From Rhizobiaceae bacterium (lineage in GTDB: Bacteria > Pseudomonadota > Alphaproteobacteria > Rhizobiales > Rhizobiaceae): a stretch of 64,000 bases of DNA. Position 1 is the stretch's first letter. Every line of letters begins with the position of its first letter. The stretch is taken from contig JAMLJB010000001.1 of NCBI GenBank assembly GCA_023953835.1, positions 3,383,501 through 3,447,500 of the forward strand, in the 5' to 3' direction. Made by a program: the position numbers and the translations under genes. Of this stretch, positions 11,945 through 21,713 are shown piece by piece. Under the pieces are notes generated by a model that saw only the letters and a program-made list of their open reading frames with translations, made no database searches and was not told the DNA's origin.

Positions 11945-12396
11945 TGCCGACTTTCGAGACAAAGCGAACGGTCCGCCATTCGCCCGAGCAAATGTTCGCG
12001 CTGGTGGCCGATGTCGAACAATATCCGCAGTTCCTGCCGCTTTGCGAGGCGCTCACGGTGCGTTCCCGCAAGGAGCGCGAAGGTAAGACCATGCTGATCG
12101 CCGACATGACCGTCGGATACAAGGCCATTCGCGAGACGTTCACCAGCCAGGTGCTTCTGCGGCCGGATGACAGGGTGATCGATGTCAAATATATCGACGG
12201 TCCGTTCAAGCATTTGACCAATGTCTGGACGTTCGTGCCCGATGTGCAGGGCTGCGAGGTGCGGTTTTTCATCGACTACGAGTTCAAGAGCCGCATTTTG
12301 AGCGCGCTCATGGGCGCAATGTTCGACCGCGCGTTCCGCATGTTCTCCGAAGCCTTCGAGAAACGCGCCGACGAGATTTATGGCGCAGCGGTATAA
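11944..12396 (+). CDS. COQ10/RatA-like START-domain protein
   Basis: 150 aa, a single SRPBCC (polyketide cyclase/START-like) domain: TKRTVRHSPEQMFALVADVEQYPQFLPLCEA, then a C-terminal amphipathic helix (FDRAFRMFSEAFEKRADEIYG). Homologues are either Coq10-type ubiquinone-binding proteins or RatA-type ribosome-association proteins. In an alphaproteobacterium with ubiquinone, and next to lipA, I favour the Coq10-like role, but the sequence does not decide. It is convergent with the CinA gene; their stop codons abut with no gap. Confidence 0.88.
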   Translation: MPTFETKRTVRHSPEQMFALVADVEQYPQFLPLCEALTVRSRKEREGKTMLIADMTVGYKAIRETFTSQVLLRPDDRVIDVKYIDGPFKHLTNVWTFVPDVQGCEVRFFIDYEFKSRILSALMGAMFDRAFRMFSEAFEKRADEIYGAAV

Positions 12397-12912
12397 TCAG
12401 CTGAGCGCGTCGATCCCCATCCGCAAGGCCGCAAGCACCGTCTGGCGGCGGATATAGTCGCGGCCAAAATTGTCGAAGAGGCGCTTTTCCGCAATTGTCT
12501 CCCGCCCAGTCATCGCCAGCCCGAACCAGACCAGCCCGACCGGCTTTTCGGCCGAACCGCCATCGGGTCCGGCAATGCCGGTAACGGCCAGCGCAATTCC
12601 GGCGCGGGAGCGGGCGAGCGCGCCGGATGCCATTTCAAGCGCGGTCTCGCGCGAAACCGCCCCATGCGCGTCGAGCGTTTCGGCCCGCACGCCGAGCATG
12701 TCCATCTTTGCCTCGTTGGAATAGGTCACGAAGCCCCGGTCGACCATCGAGGACGAGCCGGGAATGTCTGTCATGGCGGCGATGATGAGCCCGCCGGTGC
12801 AGCTTTCGGCGGTGGTCGCCAGAATGCGGCGGCGGTGGCACGCCTTGAGAAACAGGTCCGCCAGGACATCGACCTTTTCGGCTTTGGTTTCGCCCACTCC
12901 AGCTTCGCTCAT
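12397..12912 (-). CDS. CinA C-terminal-domain protein (nicotinamide-nucleotide amidase)
   Basis: 171 aa, equal to the stand-alone CinA C-terminal domain (PncC), which deamidates NMN to nicotinate mononucleotide in NAD salvage. Signature stretches are [23 protein letters not shown] (catalytic Ser and Lys region), [30 protein letters not shown] and [20 protein letters not shown]. Its ATG overlaps the ispDF stop by 4 bp (ATGA), so it is co-translated from the ispDF message. Confidence 0.93.
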   Translation of the reverse strand: MSEAGVGETKAEKVDVLADLFLKACHRRRILATTAESCTGGLIIAAMTDIPGSSSMVDRGFVTYSNEAKMDMLGVRAETLDAHGAVSRETALEMASGALARSRAGIALAVTGIAGPDGGSAEKPVGLVWFGLAMTGRETIAEKRLFDNFGRDYIRRQTVLAALRMGIDALS

Positions 12913-14120
12913 GCCGGCACGTCTCCCGGATAGATGACGCTTGCGGTCGCAATCGCCGCGATTCCTTCCTCGCGCCCGATGAAACCCAGTTTCTCGTTCG
13001 TGGTTGCCTTGATCGAAATGCGATCCGGCGAAATTCCGAGCATTTCTGCAAGTGCGGCGGTCATGGCCGCGCGATGTGGCCCGATGCGCGGGGCTTCGCT
13101 GATGAGCGTAATGTCCGCATTGGCGATGCGCCCGCCACGCCCGCGAACGAGTGCGGCGGCATGCTCAACGAATATGCGCGAGGCCGCACCGCGCCATTGC
13201 GGATCGGAGGGCGGAAAATGCGTGCCGATGTCGCCTTCGCCGCAGGTCGCGAGCAGCGCGTCGGTCAGCGCATGCAGCGCGACATCGGCGTCAGAATGGC
13301 CGACGAGGCGCTTGCTATGCGGGACGCGCACGCCGCAAAGCGTGACGAACGAACCGGGTTCGAAGGCATGCACGTCGTAGCCGTTGCCGGTGCGCACATC
13401 GGGAAAGGCGGGGGTGGTTGCGCGCTGCTGCGCCATTTCGATGTCCCTGGCAAAGGTGAGCTTGACGTTGCTGCTGTCGCCCGCGACGAGCTTGACGGGC
13501 ATGCCTGCCCATTCGGCGATTGAGGCGTCGTCGGTAAATTCCCTGTCGGTGGCGGCGTGCGCGCGCTCATGGGCGTCAAGGATGGCGGCGAAAGGAAAGC
13601 CCTGCGGCGTCTGCGCGGCATGCAGTCCGCTGCGGTCCACGGTGCCGTCAACATGGCCGTCATCGGTCGCACGCTTGAGCGTTTCGACCACCGGCATGGC
13701 GGGAAGGCTGCCGCGCTGATCCTCTATCCCTTCAATGACGCGCCCGATGAGCCGGGCATCCGCGAAGGGACGCACGGCATCGTGAATGAGCACCGAGGCG
13801 GGCGGAGCGCCGCGCAGGGCACTGAGCGCCAGCAAGACGGATTCCTGCCGGGTTCCGCCGCCGGTCACGACAATGACGCGCGACGCAAGATCGCCGGCGG
13901 CGGCAGCGAACAGGTCGCTGTCTTCGGGATGGATGGCGACAACGATGCGTCCGATGTCGGGGTGGTCGAGAAAAGTGCGCAATGTGCGGGCAATGATGGC
14001 GTCTGGGCCGAGTTTGCGATATTGCTTCGGACCTTCGCCACGACCGGCGCGCTCGCCGCGTCCTGCCGCGACGATGACGGCCGCGACTTTACCCTTTTTT
14101 GCTTGCGACGCGTTTTCCAT
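12909..14120 (-). CDS. ispDF: Bifunctional IspD/IspF (MEP pathway)
   Basis: Fusion of two steps of non-mevalonate isoprenoid synthesis: MEP cytidylyltransferase (N-terminal, [31 protein letters not shown]) and MEcPP synthase (C-terminal, [30 protein letters not shown]). About 403 aa. IspE, which acts between them, is not in this window. The start is placed at ATG 14120 ([20 protein letters not shown]); the frame stays open upstream into the divergent intergenic region, but those residues do not look like IspD. The fused form is common in alphaproteobacteria. Confidence 0.96.
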   Translation of the reverse strand: MENASQAKKGKVAAVIVAAGRGERAGRGEGPKQYRKLGPDAIIARTLRTFLDHPDIGRIVVAIHPEDSDLFAAAAGDLASRVIVVTGGGTRQESVLLALSALRGAPPASVLIHDAVRPFADARLIGRVIEGIEDQRGSLPAMPVVETLKRATDDGHVDGTVDRSGLHAAQTPQGFPFAAILDAHERAHAATDREFTDDASIAEWAGMPVKLVAGDSSNVKLTFARDIEMAQQRATTPAFPDVRTGNGYDVHAFEPGSFVTLCGVRVPHSKRLVGHSDADVALHALTDALLATCGEGDIGTHFPPSDPQWRGAASRIFVEHAAALVRGRGGRIANADITLISEAPRIGPHRAAMTAALAEMLGISPDRISIKATTNEKLGFIGREEGIAAIATASVIYPGDVPA

Positions 14121-14248
14121 GGCAAAGCCATAGTTTCGCCCGCCGAACAATGCCAGAGGGACCTGCGCAATTTGCGTGCATCTCGAAACATTTGAGTTGC
14201 GCGCAAAATTCAAATGTGTCTAAGAAACGTGCAGCAGGAAATCGTGCC

Positions 14249-15274
14249 GTGTTTTTGTGCAAATCTGAAGCGGGCAAGCTGGCCACGCCGCTTGAAATAG
14301 GCGGCGTCGTGCTGCGCAACCGGGTATTTCTGGCCCCGATGTCGGGCGTGACGGATCTGCCGTTTCGACGCCGCGCCTACGCGCATGGCGCGGGGCTGGT
14401 GGTTTCGGAGATGGTCGCAAGCGGCGAGCTTGCGAAGGGCCGTGGCGATACGGCGGTTCGGATCAAACGCGAGGACGGCATGCCGCACATGGTGCAGCTT
14501 GCCGGGCGCGAGGCTTCGGCTATGGCCGAGGCGGCGCGCATCGCGGAAGGCGAGGGGGCCGACATTATCGACATCAATATGGGCTGCCCCGCGAAGAAGG
14601 TGACGGGCGGCTATTGCGGTTCGGCGCTGATGCGCGACCCCGACCATGCCATCGCGCTGATCGATGCCGTGGTTGGCGCGGTCGCGGTGCCAGTGACGGT
14701 CAAGATGCGTCTCGGCTGGGACGACGAGAGCCGCAACGCGCCGCTACTGGCCGCGCGTGCCGAACAATCCGGCGTGGGGATGGTGACCGTTCATGGCCGC
14801 ACGCGGTGCCAGTTCTATGAGGGCAGGGCGGACTGGGCGGCGATTGCCGAGGTGAAGCAGGCGGTGACGGTGCCGGTGGTGGCGAACGGCGATTGTTCGA
14901 GCCATGCCGACGCAGCCGGCATGCTGGCCGCGAGCGGCGCGGATGCGGTCATGGTGGGGCGCGCCTGCTATGGCGCGCCGTGGATGGCCGGACGCATCGC
15001 CGCGCAGGCCGCGGGCCGGGATGCTGGTGTGCCCGCGCCCGATGATATATCTGGATATGTCATCGGGCACTATGAGGACATGCTGGCGTTCTACGGGACC
15101 GAAAGCGGACTGCGGCAGGCGCGCAAGCATTTGCGGTGGTATCTCGACCGCCACGCGCCCGACGCCGCCGACGCCGTGCGTCGAACGATCCTTCAATCCT
15201 TCGATGCAGGCGAAGTCGTGGCGGCCCTCGGTCGCGCGTTCGCCGGGTGTCCGCAAGAGCGGAAGGCAGCATGA
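14249..15274 (+). CDS. dusB: tRNA-dihydrouridine synthase, DusB/NifR3 type
   Basis: A flavin enzyme reducing specific uridines in tRNA. Motifs are [32 protein letters not shown] with the catalytic Cys, [20 protein letters not shown] and [12 protein letters not shown] choose GTG 14249 because AGGAA lies 8 nt upstream, giving 341 aa; GTG 14216 and ATG 14150 are in frame but lack an SD. It overlaps ntrB by 4 bp (ATGA), the classical nifR3-ntrB-ntrC operon of rhizobia. Confidence 0.95.
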   Translation: MFLCKSEAGKLATPLEIGGVVLRNRVFLAPMSGVTDLPFRRRAYAHGAGLVVSEMVASGELAKGRGDTAVRIKREDGMPHMVQLAGREASAMAEAARIAEGEGADIIDINMGCPAKKVTGGYCGSALMRDPDHAIALIDAVVGAVAVPVTVKMRLGWDDESRNAPLLAARAEQSGVGMVTVHGRTRCQFYEGRADWAAIAEVKQAVTVPVVANGDCSSHADAAGMLAASGADAVMVGRACYGAPWMAGRIAAQAAGRDAGVPAPDDISGYVIGHYEDMLAFYGTESGLRQARKHLRWYLDRHAPDAADAVRRTILQSFDAGEVVAALGRAFAGCPQERKAA

Positions 15275-16401
15275 ACGCCGGAACACCGCACGCGCAGGAA
15301 GACGCAGCGCAACTCGTGCTGAATACGATCCGCCGTCCCGTCATCATGATCGGGCAGGACGGCTTCATCAGCTACGCCAATGCCGACGCCGAGGATTTTT
15401 TCCGGTCGAGCGCGGCCATGCTTGCGCGCCAGCAACTGGACCGCTTCGTGCCCTATGACAGCCCGCTTCTGGCGCTGGTGGATCAGGTTCGGGAACGCCA
15501 CTCGCCGGTGAACGAATACCGGGTCGACATTTCTTCGCCGCGTTTCGGCGCGGACAAGCTTGTCGACATCTATGCCGCGCCCGTCATCGAGATGCCCGGT
15601 TCCGTCGTCATCATGTTTCAGGAACGGTCGATGGCCGACAAGATCGACCGCCAGATGACCCATCGCGGCGCGGCGCGGTCGGTCTCCGGCCTCGCAGCCA
15701 TGCTGGCCCATGAGATCAAGAACCCGCTCTCCGGCATTCGCGGTGCGGCGCAGCTTCTCGAACTGTCGGCCTCCGACGAGGATCGTCCCCTGACGCGGCT
15801 GATCACGGAGGAAACGGATCGCATCGTCGCGCTGGTGGATCGCATGGAGGTCTTTTCAGACGAACGGCCCATCGATCGCATGCCGGTCAATATTCACGTG
15901 GTGCTGGACCGGGTGAAGGCTATCGCGGCCAACGGATTTGCCCGGAAGATCCGCATTGTCGAGACATATGACCCATCGTTGCCGATGGTTTACGCCAATC
16001 GCGACCAGCTCATTCAGGTGTTTCTCAACCTCGTCAAGAATGCGGCGGAAGCCATTGGGAACACTCCCGGCGGCGAGATCACGCTGACGACGGCATTCAG
16101 GCCGGGCATGCGCGTTTCAATGCCGGGCAGCCAGGAGCGCGTTTCGCTGCCGCTTGAATTCAAGGTGCAGGACAATGGTCCTGGTGTTTCGGAGGATTTG
16201 TTGCCCATCCTGTTCGATCCTTTCATCACCACCAAGCCGAACGGGTCGGGTCTGGGCCTGGCGCTTGTCGCCAAGATCGTCGGCGAGCATGGCGGCATCG
16301 TCGAATGCGAATCGACGGCGCGTGGCACTTCCTTCCGAATCCTCATGCCCGCCTGGCGCGGCGCGGATGTCGACGACAGCGTCGATGGAGACGACCAATG
16401 A
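15271..16401 (+). CDS. ntrB: Nitrogen-regulation sensor kinase NtrB
   Basis: A cytosolic histidine kinase/phosphatase acting on NtrC under control of PII protein. 376 aa: N-terminal PAS-like domain ([21 protein letters not shown]), dimerisation helix with phospho-acceptor His in [20 protein letters not shown], then the GHKL ATPase domain (N-box [11 protein letters not shown]1 DNGPGV, G2 GSGLGLAL). No membrane segment is present. It overlaps dusB and ntrC by 4 bp at each end. Confidence 0.97.
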   Translation: MNAGTPHAQEDAAQLVLNTIRRPVIMIGQDGFISYANADAEDFFRSSAAMLARQQLDRFVPYDSPLLALVDQVRERHSPVNEYRVDISSPRFGADKLVDIYAAPVIEMPGSVVIMFQERSMADKIDRQMTHRGAARSVSGLAAMLAHEIKNPLSGIRGAAQLLELSASDEDRPLTRLITEETDRIVALVDRMEVFSDERPIDRMPVNIHVVLDRVKAIAANGFARKIRIVETYDPSLPMVYANRDQLIQVFLNLVKNAAEAIGNTPGGEITLTTAFRPGMRVSMPGSQERVSLPLEFKVQDNGPGVSEDLLPILFDPFITTKPNGSGLGLALVAKIVGEHGGIVECESTARGTSFRILMPAWRGADVDDSVDGDDQ

Positions 16402-17852
16402 ACCCGCACGGCCAGATTCTTGTCGCGGATGACGACGCCGCCATCCGCACGGTACTGAGCCAGGCGCTTTCGCGCGCCGGCCACGAGGTGCGCGTCACGT
16501 CCAATGCCGGGACTTTGTGGCGCTGGGTTGCGGCGGGCGACGGCGATCTCGTCATAACCGACGTCGTGATGCCGGACGAGAACGCCTTCGACATGCTGCC
16601 CCGCATACGCAAGGCGCGGCCCGAACTGCCGGTCATCGTGATGAGCGCGCAAAATACGTTCATGACGGCGATCAAGGCTTCGGAAAGCGGCGCATATGAA
16701 TATCTGCCGAAGCCGTTCGACCTGACCGAACTGATCAATGTCGTTTCTCGTGCGCTGGCCGAACCGCGTCGGGCAAAGGGCGCAAGCCGCACCGACGATC
16801 AGGCAGACGCGATGCCGCTGGTGGGCCGTTCCGCCGCCATGCAGGACATCTACCGCATGTTGGCGCGGATGATGCAGACCGACCTGACGGTCATGATTAC
16901 CGGGGAATCCGGGACCGGCAAGGAACTGGTGGCGCGGGCGCTGCATGAATATGGACGGCGCAAGAGCGGGCCTTTCGTTGCCATCAACATGGCCGCGATC
17001 CCGCGCGACCTCATCGAATCCGAACTGTTCGGGCATGAGCGCGGCGCGTTCACCGGGGCTCAGCACAGGTCGAGCGGGCGGTTCGAGCAGGCGGAGGGCG
17101 GAACGCTTTTCCTCGACGAGATCGGCGACATGCCCATGGAGGCGCAGACGCGGCTCCTGCGTGTCCTGCAACAGGGCGAATACACGACAGTCGGCGGACG
17201 CACGCCCATCAAGACCGACGTGCGCATCGTGGCGGCGACGAACAAGGATTTGCGCGTCCTGATCAATCAGGGCCTGTTCCGTGAGGATTTGTTCTATCGC
17301 CTCAATGTGGTGCCGCTGCGCCTGCCTGCCTTGCGTGAGCGTTCGGAGGACGTGCCAGACCTCGTTCGCCATTTCTTCTCAAGGGCGCAGGCCGAAGGCT
17401 TGCAGGCAAAGCGCATTTCGCCGGCGGGCATGGAAGCGCTCAAGCGCTATGGCTGGCCGGGCAATGTGCGGGAACTGGAAAACCTCGTGCGGCGGCTGGC
17501 GGCGCTTTATCCGCAGGAGGAAATCTCCCGCGAAAATATTGAAGCCGAATTGAGCGCGGGTGTCGAGCCGACGCCGAACGTACCGAAAACGATTGCCGAA
17601 GAACTGACGATCGGGCAGGCGGTCGAGCAGAACTTACAGCGTTATTTCAAGATGTTCGGGGATGAACTTCCACCATCCGGCCTATATGATCGCGTGATCG
17701 CGGAGGTTGAATATCCGCTTGTGCTGGCTGCGCTTGCGGCGACGCGCGGCAACCAGATCCGCGCCGCCGAACTTCTTGGCCTTAACCGCAACACGCTGCG
17801 CAAGAAGATTCGCGACCTCGGGATCACCCACTATCGCGAGACGAAGCGCTAG
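16398..17852 (+). CDS. ntrC: Nitrogen-regulation response regulator NtrC
   Basis: A sigma-54-dependent activator of nitrogen-scavenging genes. 484 aa: receiver with phosphorylated Asp in [13 protein letters not shown]+ domain with Walker A GESGTGKE, the sigma-54-contact loop [15 protein letters not shown] (Walker B), and a C-terminal Fis-type HTH ([22 protein letters not shown]). The ATG overlaps the ntrB stop. In related genomes ntrYX follow directly; here they lie some 35 kb away on the other strand. Confidence 0.98.
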   Translation: MNPHGQILVADDDAAIRTVLSQALSRAGHEVRVTSNAGTLWRWVAAGDGDLVITDVVMPDENAFDMLPRIRKARPELPVIVMSAQNTFMTAIKASESGAYEYLPKPFDLTELINVVSRALAEPRRAKGASRTDDQADAMPLVGRSAAMQDIYRMLARMMQTDLTVMITGESGTGKELVARALHEYGRRKSGPFVAINMAAIPRDLIESELFGHERGAFTGAQHRSSGRFEQAEGGTLFLDEIGDMPMEAQTRLLRVLQQGEYTTVGGRTPIKTDVRIVAATNKDLRVLINQGLFREDLFYRLNVVPLRLPALRERSEDVPDLVRHFFSRAQAEGLQAKRISPAGMEALKRYGWPGNVRELENLVRRLAALYPQEEISRENIEAELSAGVEPTPNVPKTIAEELTIGQAVEQNLQRYFKMFGDELPPSGLYDRVIAEVEYPLVLAALAATRGNQIRAAELLGLNRNTLRKKIRDLGITHYRETKR

Positions 17853-18039
17853 GAGATTTTATTGGCATGGGCCAGCTATCCTCAATCTCTGGAAGCTGAT
17901 CCTCAGGCCCAAGCGGCTTCAATGTCGCGAGAACTTCTAAGAGCGACTCGCGCGGTGTTGGACTTTTTGACTTATTTTCGATGGATCGGACCTTAAGCAT
18001 TGTGAGGCATCTCGCATGTATGGATGTGGATACGAACAC
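17853..18039 (-). pseudogene. Possible antitoxin remnant between ntrC and the cation antiporter
   Basis: On the minus strand an open frame reads a short leader and then SPTPRESLLEVLATLKPLGP followed by EDQLPEIEDSWPMPI. The acidic PLGPED...PEIED tail resembles the C-terminal end of VapB/AbrB-type antitoxins. The DNA-binding half is missing, no stop follows in place and the frame runs on into ntrC, so at best this is a decayed fragment. This 207-bp gap coincides with a suspected rearrangement breakpoint. I hold this weakly. Confidence 0.3.
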
Positions 18040-18059
18040 TCTGTCCGCATTTCAATGCC

Positions 18060-19910
18060 CTATTCAGCGGGCCGGTTGGCGGAGAGCACGGCGGCGGCCT
18101 CGGGATTGCTTGCCTGACCCGGACGCTTCGGCTGCGCCAGCGGCGTGGGCGTCGGCTGGGGTATGTTGCCCTTCATGAAGCCGCGCCCGGCTTGCAGCCC
18201 GCCTGCCAACTGAGCCTCGAATCGGGCCGCGTCCCTGCGGCGAACATCGGTGACGATCTCGGCGGCTTCCTCAACCTCGACGCCCAATATCTCCAGCGTC
18301 TCACGGCCGAATTCGAGCGCGGATTCCAGCGTCTCGCGTATCTGATAATCCACGCCAACCTCGACGAGTTTCAGCGCGACGCCTCGGTCATAGGCGCGCG
18401 CCAGCACCCGCACCATCGGGAAATCCTCCTTGAGGCGTTCGGATATCTGGACGGCGACATCGCCCTTGTCCACGCAGATCAGCACGGCGCGGGCGCGTCC
18501 GGCCCCCGCCGCATGGAGAATGTCCAGCCGCGCGCCGTCGCCATAATAGACCTTGAATCCGAAATTCGCCGCTGCCTGGATCATGTCGACATCGTTGTCG
18601 ATGATGGACACGTCCACGCCGCGCAGCAGAAGGGGCTGCGATGCAATCTGGCCGAAGCGCCCGAAGCCGATGATGAGCACGCTGCCATGCAGATTGTCGG
18701 CCAGGTCGACGCCGTCCAGCGACGGTTCCTCGACCGGAGTCAGGCGGCGAAGGACGATCATCGCCAGCGGCGTCAGCACCATGGAGATGATGACGATGGC
18801 GGTCAGGGTCGCGTTGGCTTCGCCGTCGATGATGCCGACGGCGGCGGCAGCCGCATAGAGCACGAAGGCGAACTCGCCGCCCTGTGCCATGACCACGGCG
18901 CGCTCCAGCGCCTCGGCATGGTCGGATTTCAGGAAGCGGGCGACCGCATAAATGCCGATACCTTTCATGACCATGTAGGCGACGACATAGACGGCGATCA
19001 GCATCCAGTTCCGTGCCACCACGGACAGGTCGAGCGACATGCCGACCGCCATGAAGAACAAACCGAGGAGAATGCCGCGAAACGGCTCGATGTCGGCTTC
19101 AAGCTGGTGCCGGAAGGTCGATTCCGAAAGCAGCACGCCGGCAAGGAACGCACCCATCGCCATCGACAGGCCGCCAAGCTGCATCACCAGCGCCGCGCCC
19201 AGAACGACGAGCAGGGCGGCGGCGGTCATCACTTCACGCGCATGAGCGTCCGCCAGCACCCGGAAGAAGGGGTTCAGCAGATAGCGGCCCGCCACGACAA
19301 GGCCGACGATGCAGGCAATGCCGATGGCGACTTCCACCAGCCTTCCCGACAGGTCCGGCGCGGCTTCCGTTGCCGGGATAGGCGCGAGAAAGGCGACCAG
19401 CGCCAGCAGCGGCACGATGGCAAGGTCTTCCAGCAACAGCACGGAGACGATGCGCTGGCCCTTCGGGCTTGAAATATCGCCTCGCTCCTCGAGAACCTGC
19501 ATCACGATTGCCGTGGAGGTCAGCACAAAGCCGGCAGCGGCCACGAATGCCTGCGAAACCGGGAAACCGCCCGCAATGCCCGCCAGCGTGAGCAGGAACG
19601 CACAGAAACCGACCTGCATGACGCCAAGGCCGAATATTTCGCGGCGCAACCCCCACAGTCGCGAGGGACGCATCTCAAGGCCGATGATGAACAGAAACAT
19701 CACGACGCCGAGTTCGGCGACGTGGAGGATAGCTTCCGGCTCGGAAAATATCTTCAGGCCGAACGGGCCGATGATCAGCCCCGCCGTCAGGTAGCCGAGG
19801 ATCGAGCCAAGTCCCAGCCGCTTGAACAGCGGGACCGCGACAACGCCAGCGCCCAGCAGGGACACGATCTGCACAAGGTCTACGCCGCCTGCCGCTGCTT
19901 CCGCCGCCAT
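18060..19910 (-). CDS. Monovalent cation:proton antiporter (CPA2, KefB/KefC-like)
   Basis: Exchanges K+ (or Na+) for H+ across the inner membrane. 616 aa: about twelve hydrophobic helices in residues 1-385 (for example ILGYLTAGLIIGPFGL and FLAGVLLSES), then a cytosolic RCK/TrkA-N domain starting GSVLIIGFGRFGQIAS with a dinucleotide-binding GxGxxG, and a Gln/Pro-rich tail. Order is as in KefB, KefC and YbaL. No KefF/KefG-like ancillary gene is adjacent. Regulation by nucleotide or glutathione adduct is known for Kef but cannot be read here. Confidence 0.93.
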   Translation of the reverse strand: MAAEAAAGGVDLVQIVSLLGAGVVAVPLFKRLGLGSILGYLTAGLIIGPFGLKIFSEPEAILHVAELGVVMFLFIIGLEMRPSRLWGLRREIFGLGVMQVGFCAFLLTLAGIAGGFPVSQAFVAAAGFVLTSTAIVMQVLEERGDISSPKGQRIVSVLLLEDLAIVPLLALVAFLAPIPATEAAPDLSGRLVEVAIGIACIVGLVVAGRYLLNPFFRVLADAHAREVMTAAALLVVLGAALVMQLGGLSMAMGAFLAGVLLSESTFRHQLEADIEPFRGILLGLFFMAVGMSLDLSVVARNWMLIAVYVVAYMVMKGIGIYAVARFLKSDHAEALERAVVMAQGGEFAFVLYAAAAAVGIIDGEANATLTAIVIISMVLTPLAMIVLRRLTPVEEPSLDGVDLADNLHGSVLIIGFGRFGQIASQPLLLRGVDVSIIDNDVDMIQAAANFGFKVYYGDGARLDILHAAGAGRARAVLICVDKGDVAVQISERLKEDFPMVRVLARAYDRGVALKLVEVGVDYQIRETLESALEFGRETLEILGVEVEEAAEIVTDVRRRDAARFEAQLAGGLQAGRGFMKGNIPQPTPTPLAQPKRPGQASNPEAAAVLSANRPAE

Positions 19911-20003
19911 GAACCGGTCCTGTTACGAGCGGCGCCGATGCGCCGAAGCAAGACGATACTTCGCAAGCGAAGCGCGCGACAAGTCCGGCATTGGATGTGG
20001 CGG

Positions 20004-20561
20004 CTATTCCGAAGCGATTGCCCCGACCGCGATATTGTCGACGCGCTTGAGGTTCATGCCGAGGACCGGGATCATCTTTTCCCCGACTCGCACGGTGATG
20101 GTCACCACCATGCCGTCGTCGCCGCTGAGGCGGGCGATCATCGCGCCATTGAGCTGGCTGCGATTGAGCGAGAGAACGATCTTGTCGGAATTGACCACAT
20201 TGCCGCCGATGACGTCGATTCCCTTGCCCTTGGAACCGTCGAGGAAGGTCCCTGCATAGCCGCGCCCCTTCCGCTCCACCGCAGCCGAAATCTTCTGGGA
20301 GAAAACGCCGACACGGCAGGAGCCGTCGAGCGACATGCCGGGCGTCGGGCGCGGTGAAGCGCCTGCAAGCGTGCAGACGAATTTGGTGCCCTTGTACTTT
20401 CCGGCGATCACCTCGCCGGGGCCTGTCCACTGGCCTTCAATCCGGTCGAAAAACTTCTGGTCACGCGCGGGGCCTGCCGATGCAAAATTCGCCGTGGCGA
20501 GGCACAGGGCCACGGCGCCGAGCAGCGCTGCGGGACGGCGAAGAGCTTGATATATCGACAT
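20004..20561 (-). CDS. Secreted protein of unknown function
   Basis: 185 aa with a clear Sec signal peptide: basic start (MSIYQALRRP), hydrophobic core (AALLGAVALCLATANF) and probable cleavage after ASA. The mature part is beta-rich (GPGEVIAGKYKGTKFVCTL, GRGYAGTFLDGSKGKGIDVIG, VVTITVRVGEKMIPVLGMNLKRV) and ends AVGAIASE. It resembles small periplasmic proteins conserved in rhizobia, but I do not recognise a named family. The start is ATG 20561, since the longer frame places 14 extra polar residues before the signal peptide. Confidence 0.75.
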   Translation of the reverse strand: MSIYQALRRPAALLGAVALCLATANFASAGPARDQKFFDRIEGQWTGPGEVIAGKYKGTKFVCTLAGASPRPTPGMSLDGSCRVGVFSQKISAAVERKGRGYAGTFLDGSKGKGIDVIGGNVVNSDKIVLSLNRSQLNGAMIARLSGDDGMVVTITVRVGEKMIPVLGMNLKRVDNIAVGAIASE

Positions 20562-20654
20562 GGGACCCCGAACAGAATGCGTGACTGAACCTGCGCCAAC
20601 CATGAAGAAGAATGGTTAATGGAGCGTCACCCGTCCGGTTTGGGATGCGGTTTC

Positions 20655-21713
20655 TCAGGCGTCCGGCGCGTCTTTCCGGTTGGCGGCAAAGGAGGTGAGC
20701 GCCGACAGGAAATCGCCCACGCCGGGGCGCTTTCGCGCCGAAAAGGGCAGGGGTCGGGCCGTATCGATGGCTGCAAGCCCGATCCGCGCCGTCATCATGC
20801 CGTTCACGACGCCTTCGCCGAGTTTGGCGGAGAGGCGGGCTGCAAGGCCGTGGCCGACGATCTGCTGGACGAAGCTGTCACCGACGGCGATCGAGCCAGT
20901 CACCGCCAGATGAGAAAGCACGCCGCGCGCCAGCCGGAAAAAGCCGAGCGTGCCGGGTCGCCCGCCGTAAAGCTCCGCAATGCGGCGAATCAACCGGCCC
21001 GATTCGAAGATCACATAGCCGACATCGACCACCGCGCGCGGGCTGACCGCCGTGACCATGGAGACGCGCTTCGCCGCATTCAGCACCATGGTCGTCGCGC
21101 GCTCGTCGAGGCCGGTCAGGATTTCCGTTTCGGCGAGCCGGATCAGATTCGCGCCGTCAACGATGTCGTCGCGCAGGGCATCCAGCATCTTGCGGCCCGC
21201 CGCAGTTTCCGGTCGATCCGCCATCAGCGCGCTCAGCCGGTCGACCACCACGCGCGCGGCCTTCGGGTCGTCGCTCGCCAGCGCGGCTTCAGCGGCGCTG
21301 CGCAGCTTTTCGACCGATGACAGGCGCGAGAGCGCGAGCATTTCGCGCGCGAAAACGGTCAGCGCGGCGATTACCGCCAGCGCGGCTGCTGCTGCGGCGA
21401 CCCATCCGAGCCATTCGTTGCGCTGGAACAGGTCGCGGATGAGCTGGTCCGCCCAAAGCCCGAGCGCGAGACTGACCAGCACGCCAAGCGAACCGAAGAA
21501 CAGCCCGCCAAGCCATGAACGTCGCCGCGAAGGCACGGGCAGGGGAGGGTCGGCATCGACCAGTGCCGTGTCGTCGAAGACGTCGACTTCGGCAGGCACG
21601 ACGACCGCCGTTTCGCGCGGCATGGCGCGCGGCCTGCGGGCAGGGCGGGTCGCCTGCGGCTCCGGCTCGGGCGCGTCGATGCGGAAGGCGGCGGGTTTTC
21701 TCTGGGTGGTCAT
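20655..21713 (-). CDS. YcjF-family membrane protein (DUF697, TIGR01620 type)
   Basis: 352 aa. A proline- and arginine-rich cytosolic N-terminus (about 70 residues) is followed by two hydrophobic helices (LGGLFFGSLGVLVSLALGLWA and WLGWVAAAAAALAVIAALTVF) and a helical DUF697 domain with GARIGLAAIDTARPLPF near the end. It is paired with ycjX through a 4-bp overlap, the conserved order in proteobacteria. Proposed roles are in envelope stress; the biochemical function is unknown. Confidence 0.92.
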   Translation of the reverse strand: MTTQRKPAAFRIDAPEPEPQATRPARRPRAMPRETAVVVPAEVDVFDDTALVDADPPLPVPSRRRSWLGGLFFGSLGVLVSLALGLWADQLIRDLFQRNEWLGWVAAAAAALAVIAALTVFAREMLALSRLSSVEKLRSAAEAALASDDPKAARVVVDRLSALMADRPETAAGRKMLDALRDDIVDGANLIRLAETEILTGLDERATTMVLNAAKRVSMVTAVSPRAVVDVGYVIFESGRLIRRIAELYGGRPGTLGFFRLARGVLSHLAVTGSIAVGDSFVQQIVGHGLAARLSAKLGEGVVNGMMTARIGLAAIDTARPLPFSARKRPGVGDFLSALTSFAANRKDAPDA

